A stretch of DNA of 64,000 bases from assembly GCA_965198995.1 (NCBI GenBank), contig CBDAQG010000002.1, forward strand, positions 992,001 through 1,056,000, written 5' to 3'. The stretch comes from CAXMMR01 sp965198995 (GTDB taxonomy: Bacteria > Pseudomonadota > Alphaproteobacteria > Acetobacterales > Acetobacteraceae). The notes beneath the pieces are model-generated. The model was given only the letters and a program-made list of their open reading frames with translations, did no database searches and was not told where the DNA came from. Made by a program: the position numbers and the translations under genes. Shown piece after piece: positions 59,881-64,000 of this stretch. Position 1 is the first letter of the stretch, and the number at the start of each line of letters is the position of its first letter.

Positions 59881-61662
59881 TTGGCATTGCTCGGGCGCCT
59901 CACCGGATTCCTCTCGCCGACGGCGATGCTGCGCCGGGCGCTGCATCTGCAGGAGGCGGGGGATGTGGCGAAGGCGTTCCCGCTGTTCGCCAAGGCGGCG
60001 CAGGCTGGGCTAGCCGAGGCGCAGTATCGCGTAGGGCGCGCCTATCTCGACGGTGCCGGCGTTCCGGTGAGCCGGCCCGAGGCGGCGCGTTGGCTGACCC
60101 GCGCGGCTGAGGGCGGCTGGGTTGAGGCCCAGACTTTGCTGGCGACACTCTATCTCTATGGTGTTATCGGCTCGGCGGCCCCGAAAGGTGCCGAGGCGGC
60201 GCTGTTCGAGCCGATCGCCGTTGTGCGCGAGCCGCAGAGCGCTGCCGACTACGTGCGCGCCATGCGCTGGGCCAAGCCGGCGGCGGAGGCTGGTGCCCCG
60301 GAGGCGCAGGCCTTGTTCGCCTACATTTTGACCTCTGGCCCCGATGAGCTGCGTGACCTTGCGGCGGCGGACGAGTGGTATCGCAAGTCGGCGGCAGCGA
60401 ACTGCCCGCAGGGCCATCTCGGCCTGGGCTTGGCGCTGCTGCGCACCGCCACTGGCGCCACGGCGCAGGCGGCTGCCGCCGAGCAGCTCAAGCTGGCGGC
60501 GGAGTCCAGCCTGCCGACTGCGTTCTACCTGCTCGGCATCATGCACGAGCGCGGCGCCGGATTGCCGACCAGCCTGGAGCAGGCGGCGCAACTCTATCGC
60601 CAGGCGGCGGAGCGCGGCGTGCGCTCGGGCATGGCGCGATGGGGCTTGGCGCTGCTTGAGGGACGGGGCGTCGAGCGCGACCCTGTCGATGGTGAGAGCT
60701 GGCTGCGGCGGGCGGCCAACCTGGGCGACGGCGAGGCGGCGGCGCTGGTTGGCGACATGTATGCCAAGGGTGGCGCGTTGCCGCCGAACTATGCCGAGGC
60801 GGCGCTGTGGTTCCGGCGTGCGGCGGATACCGGCCATGCCGGTGCGGCGCGGGCGCTGGGCCTGCTGTTCCTGACTGGCGCCGGCGTGTCGCGCGACCAG
60901 GAGGAGGCGACGCATTGGTTTCGCATCGCCGCCGAGGGTGGCGACAAGCATGCCCAGGCTGACCTTGCCAACCTCGTGCTCGGCGGCAGCGCTAGCCTTG
61001 AGGACCGGGTGCGGACGCGTGAGTGGTTCGAGCACGCCGCCGGCTCAGGCGACCTGATGGCGGCGTTCAATTTTGGCATCTGCCTGGCGGAGGGCGTCGG
61101 CATCGAGCGTGACGACCGGCGCGCAATGCTGTGGATGCGGCGCGCCGCCGACGGGGTCGTGAACGCGCAATATTGGTATGGCAAGATGCTGATCGAGGGC
61201 CGCGGCATCGAGGCGGATGTCGGCGAAGGCCTGGTATGGATTGGACGTGCCGCCGAAAGTGGCATGGCGGATGCGCAGGTGCTCCTGGCCGAGATGCTGC
61301 TGAGCAACCGCACCGGCGCTCGCGACCATGCGCGGGCGCTCCAGTTGTACGAGCGCGCGGCGAACCAGGGGCATACCAGCGCGATGTTCAGCGTCGGCGC
61401 CATGTATGGCGGCGGGCACGACACGCCGGAGGACCGGGTGGTCGCTGCCAAATGGTTCCGCAAGGCCGCCGAGCGCGGCCATGGCCACGCGCAGATGATG
61501 CTAGGGCGCTACCTTGCGCGCGGCTTGGCCGGCCAGCGCGACGAGGTCGAGGCTAGGTTCTGGCTTGAGCGGGCTCAGTCGCAGGGCTTGTCCGAGGTGG
61601 CCGGCGACCTTGCCAGGCTGTCAGCCCCGGTGGTGCGCGAGCCGCAACTCGCCGAGCACTAG
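59881..61662 (+). CDS. Sel1-repeat protein
   Basis: A 593-residue protein of about fifteen Sel1-like repeats (36-residue helix pairs such as AEAQYRVGRAYLDGAGVPVS and HAQADLANLVLGGS). The repeats cover nearly all of it, and they scaffold protein-protein contacts. There is no signal peptide, although a short hydrophobic N-terminus (LALLGRLTGFLSPTAML) is present. Start TTG 59881 is supported by GGGAGGA 7 bp upstream; an earlier in-frame ATG-like start overlaps the hlyD gene. Linkage to the type I secretion genes suggests a role in that system or in substrate handling. Confidence 0.85.
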   Translation: MALLGRLTGFLSPTAMLRRALHLQEAGDVAKAFPLFAKAAQAGLAEAQYRVGRAYLDGAGVPVSRPEAARWLTRAAEGGWVEAQTLLATLYLYGVIGSAAPKGAEAALFEPIAVVREPQSAADYVRAMRWAKPAAEAGAPEAQALFAYILTSGPDELRDLAAADEWYRKSAAANCPQGHLGLGLALLRTATGATAQAAAAEQLKLAAESSLPTAFYLLGIMHERGAGLPTSLEQAAQLYRQAAERGVRSGMARWGLALLEGRGVERDPVDGESWLRRAANLGDGEAAALVGDMYAKGGALPPNYAEAALWFRRAADTGHAGAARALGLLFLTGAGVSRDQEEATHWFRIAAEGGDKHAQADLANLVLGGSASLEDRVRTREWFEHAAGSGDLMAAFNFGICLAEGVGIERDDRRAMLWMRRAADGVVNAQYWYGKMLIEGRGIEADVGEGLVWIGRAAESGMADAQVLLAEMLLSNRTGARDHARALQLYERAANQGHTSAMFSVGAMYGGGHDTPEDRVVAAKWFRKAAERGHGHAQMMLGRYLARGLAGQRDEVEARFWLERAQSQGLSEVAGDLARLSAPVVREPQLAEH

Positions 61663-61884
61663 GCGGAGCCAAGCGTCTGGTGGAAAAACTCTGATCAAAG
61701 CGGAAGGCTCCATCTAAGGAGGCTCGTTCAGGCCGCCCGACAAACAGCGGCGCAGCCATCTCAACGCCCAATGCCAACTGGATGGGGGTCTGAGGTCTCA
61801 GGCTCCAGCGGGTGGAGGGCAGAGCCCTCGCCTTCCTCACCTGCCTGACCTTTGCCTTCCGTAACGCGCCCCCACCTTTCACAG
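61663..61884. repeat. Intergenic region with GC-rich repeat part-copy 8
   Basis: About 61785-61845 is one end of the GC-rich family (ggggtctgaggtctcaggct, gagggcagagccctcgcctt). The preceding 120 bases (61663-61784) hold nothing recognisable beyond the Sel1 gene's 3' flank. The P450 leader follows. Confidence 0.5.
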
Positions 61885-63270
61885 ATGCCTGACGCTTTTC
61901 AGATGCCCGGCGCGCTGCTGCCGCGGCCGCCCATGACCAATCGCCGCCGCAGTCAGGCGGAGGCGTTTCTGGTGCTCCGGCGCAACATCCTGGAGCTCTG
62001 GGGCGAGGCCGCCTACGAGGAGGATGTGTTGCCCGGCCGTTTTCTCGGCCGCGAGCAGTTGATCATCAACGCGCCCGACGCGATTCATCACGTGCTCGTC
62101 GAAAATCACGAGAACTACACCCGCAATGCAACGGCGCTGCGGGTGCTGCGGCCGCTGCTCGGCGAGGGGCTGTTCCTGGCCGAAGGCGACGCGTGGCGGC
62201 GTCAGCGGCGCACCATCGCGCCCGCCATGTCGCCGCGCACGATGCCGATCCTGGCCGGCCACGTCGTGGCTGCTGCTACGGCCAAGGAGGCGGAACTCGG
62301 CGCTCTTAATGGCCGGCCGATCGAGCTGATGCCGCAACTGCAGCATCTGGCGCTGCGGATCGCCGCCCAGTCGATGTTCTCGCTGGAGGCGGACGATTTT
62401 GCCGCCGAGCTGCGGGCCTGCCTCATGCGCTACGGATTGGAGCACGCGACGCCCGGCGTGCTGGACCTGGTGCTGCCGCGCACCATCGCGTCGCCCGGCG
62501 ATCGCCGGCGTGCGGCGTTCCGGCGCGACTGGCTGGCGATGATGGATCGGGTCATCGCCTCGCGCGCTCCGGCGGAGCCGGACCAACCGCGCGACCTGTA
62601 TGACCTGCTCGCCGCCGCGCGCGATCCCCAAGGCGGCCAGGGTTTTGATCGGGCGCTGCTGCGCGACGAGATCGCGACGATGATCATCGCTGGACACGAA
62701 ACGACGGCCGTCACGCTGTTCTGGGCGTGCTACGCGGCGGCGCGTTTGCCCGAGGCGCAGGCGGCGGTCGCCCACGAGGCCGGCGCGCTCGACCTCAGCG
62801 AAGCGGGCGCGGCCGGCTCGCTGAAGTCGCTCGTCCGCACGCGCGCCTTCGTCGACGAGGTGCTGCGGCTCTACCCGCCGGCATTCCTGATCGTGCGCGA
62901 GGCCCGCGGCGAGGACGTCGTGCTCGGCCATCGGATCAGACGCGGCACGCTGGTCTCGATCTCGCCCTGGGTGCTGCACCGCCATCAGCGCCGCTGGCAG
63001 GCGCCGGACCTGTTCGATCCGAGCCGATTTATGCCGGGCGCGCCGACGCCGCAGCGCTATGCCTATTTGCCGTTCGGCGCCGGACCGCGCGTGTGCGTCG
63101 GCGCGCAGTTCGCGCTCACCGAGGCGGTGCTAGTGCTGGCGCGGCTGCTGGCGCGGTTCAGGCTGGAGCTGGTCGGCACCGGCGCGGTGCTGCCGCGCGG
63201 CATCGTGACGACGCAGCCGGATCGGCCAGTGCGCTTTCGGCTGGTTGAGCGGCAGGCAAGCAAGCACTGA
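61885..63270 (+). CDS. Cytochrome P450
   Basis: A 461-residue monooxygenase. The I-helix oxygen-binding motif is AGHETTA, the K-helix ExxR is EVLR, and the heme loop FGAGPRVCVGAQFAL puts the thiolate Cys at residue 404. The length and lack of a membrane anchor fit a soluble bacterial P450 with separate redox partners; none is adjacent. The substrate is unknown. ATG 61885 is taken as start. TTG 61852 upstream lies against the dispersed repeat, and ATG 61903 is also possible. Confidence 0.92.
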   Translation: MPDAFQMPGALLPRPPMTNRRRSQAEAFLVLRRNILELWGEAAYEEDVLPGRFLGREQLIINAPDAIHHVLVENHENYTRNATALRVLRPLLGEGLFLAEGDAWRRQRRTIAPAMSPRTMPILAGHVVAAATAKEAELGALNGRPIELMPQLQHLALRIAAQSMFSLEADDFAAELRACLMRYGLEHATPGVLDLVLPRTIASPGDRRRAAFRRDWLAMMDRVIASRAPAEPDQPRDLYDLLAAARDPQGGQGFDRALLRDEIATMIIAGHETTAVTLFWACYAAARLPEAQAAVAHEAGALDLSEAGAAGSLKSLVRTRAFVDEVLRLYPPAFLIVREARGEDVVLGHRIRRGTLVSISPWVLHRHQRRWQAPDLFDPSRFMPGAPTPQRYAYLPFGAGPRVCVGAQFALTEAVLVLARLLARFRLELVGTGAVLPRGIVTTQPDRPVRFRLVERQASKH

Positions 63271-63272
63271 GA

Positions 63273-63480
63273 ACGACAGGCCAGGGGCTTTGCCCCTGGA
63301 CCCCATTAAAGGCGGAGCCTTTAAAATCCTTTTCTTGTTCATGCTTACCTGGCGAGGTCAGTGCTGCGTGGCGGCAGGGTAAATGCCTCGCTAGGCACGA
63401 TGTTTCCCTGACGGAAGCGGGTTTGCGGGCGCCGCTCTCGGCGTCGAGCCGAGCTCTGGTCTTCCCTCACTCGCCCGACG
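63273..63480. repeat. GC-rich dispersed repeat, copy 9
   Basis: After the P450: gccaggggctttgcccctgg (a perfect hairpin), aaaggcggagccttt, then attcatg-like and gcgaggtc blocks as in copy 2 reversed, ending near gagctctggtcttccctc. It has the same orientation as the copy before der. The far end is diverged. Confidence 0.6.
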
Positions 63481-63498
63481 CGGATATCGGTTGCTGCC

Positions 63499-64000
63499 GT
63501 GCCGCCCCGTCCTCCGCTCGCCGCGCCAAGCTGGGCCACTGACGTCGCGCCGACGCCGGGCGCTGCCGAGTGGCAGGCGCGGGCCCAGGCGCGGGCTGAG
63601 GCCGCCTTTGAGGCTGGCAGCGCGCTGCTGGCTGACGGCGACTTGCCGGGAGCGGAGCGGCTGCTTGCCCGTGCCGCGCGTCTGGCCCGGGCCGATGCCA
63701 ACGTGCTGCTGCTGCTCGGCTCGGTGCGCCTGCGTCGCAACCGGCTGCGCGAGGCGGCGGCGGATTTCCAGGCGGTGCTTGATCGCCATGACCTGGCCGA
63801 GGCGTGGCTTGGCCTGGCGGCGTGTCGGCTCGGGCTTGGCGACTCGGCGGCGGCTGCTGCGGCCTGGTCCGGCGCCGCGTCGCGCAACGCCGCGACGTCG
63901 GAGATGCTGGCCCTGGTGGTTCCGATCGCCGCCGCCGCCGGTGCGGGCTGGCTGGCGGTTGGGGACGATGGCAGGCTGCACGTGGCGCCGGCTGACGACG
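63499..64000 (+). CDS. TPR-repeat protein, 3'-truncated by the window edge
   Basis: The frame is open from GTG 63499 to the last base (167 codons) and is the only long plus-strand frame with coding character here. Repeats with TPR spacing are visible (AAFEAGSALLADGDLPGAER, then LLLLGSVRLRRNRLREAAAD and AEAWLGLAACRLGLGDSAAA). The C-terminal part seen (VVPIAAAAGAGWLAVGDDGR) begins a different domain. Such TPR fronts often precede glycosyltransferase or surface-assembly domains, but the rest is not visible. The start codon is tentative. Confidence 0.6.
   Translation, partial: MPPRPPLAAPSWATDVAPTPGAAEWQARAQARAEAAFEAGSALLADGDLPGAERLLARAARLARADANVLLLLGSVRLRRNRLREAAADFQAVLDRHDLAEAWLGLAACRLGLGDSAAAAAAWSGAASRNAATSEMLALVVPIAAAAGAGWLAVGDDGRLHVAPADD

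Overview
This 64 kb window is a GC-rich (about 68-70 % by eye) chromosomal segment of an alphaproteobacterium. The likeliest family is Acetobacteraceae (Rhodospirillales/Acetobacterales); this is inferred from gene content and protein style, not from a marker search. The genes are mostly housekeeping and bioenergetic, tightly packed, with many 4-bp ATGA/GTGA start-stop overlaps. No rRNA, tRNA, CRISPR array, transposase or integrase was seen.

Layout. 0-4.6 kb: the 3' end of an unknown gene, an NAD(P)-binding epimerase-like protein (-), then rplM-rpsI, argC, a gamma-carbonic-anhydrase-like protein and a small conserved protein. 4.6-8.4 kb: class I PHA synthase (-) and dihydroorotase (+). 8.6-12.4 kb: a YfgM-like TPR protein, bamB and der, the same order as yfgM-bamB-der in enterobacteria. 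12.4-14.6 kb: a lower-GC patch with a SemiSWEET transporter and a P-loop kinase, then a DUF5872/DUF3140 gene pair. 14.7-17.5 kb (-): cvpA-purF-SDR. 17.9-20.9 kb (-): a 996-residue beta-helix protein that resembles a phage tailspike. 21.0-26.7 kb (-): radA, a VOC protein and a secreted protein, then mlaF, mlaE, alr and a small membrane protein. 26.8-32.0 kb: a glycosyltransferase-like protein (+), then (-) an S10-family peptidase, a KirBac potassium channel and dnaB. 32.4-45.7 kb (+): a complete respiratory operon for alternative complex III (actABCDEF), a linking membrane protein and a caa3-type cytochrome oxidase (coxBACD), followed by a gamma-glutamyltranspeptidase. 45.8-51.4 kb: an exonuclease and a small protein (-), diverging from an ArsR-methyltransferase fusion and metH. 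51.7-55.2 kb: a GT87-like membrane protein, yjbQ, a TonB-like protein with an apparent frameshift, and a cobalamin adenosyltransferase. 55.3-61.7 kb: a GNAT acetyltransferase (-), then a type I secretion ABC transporter, its HlyD adaptor and a Sel1-repeat protein. 61.9-64 kb: a cytochrome P450 and the start of a TPR protein.

How the genes work together. The act-cox operon encodes a quinol-to-oxygen electron path without a bc1 complex: quinol is oxidised by ACIII, and electrons pass through its c-hemes to the c-heme and CuA of the oxidase. metH, its probable ArsR-type regulator and the cobalamin adenosyltransferase point to B12 use. phaC indicates carbon storage.

The least ordinary content is non-coding. 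Two dispersed families sit between genes: a roughly 60-300 bp GC-rich family with inverted ends (nine copies or part-copies), and an A/T-rich inverted-repeat family (four full copies and one single arm). Both reach into coding ends: they supply the stop codons and last residues of two proteins, probably the N-terminus of another, and the likely start context of der. Short tandem duplications also occur at gene boundaries. Two 14-bp arrays at ATGA overlaps create chains of overlapping mini-ORFs, and a 27-bp array extends from the dnaB 3' end.
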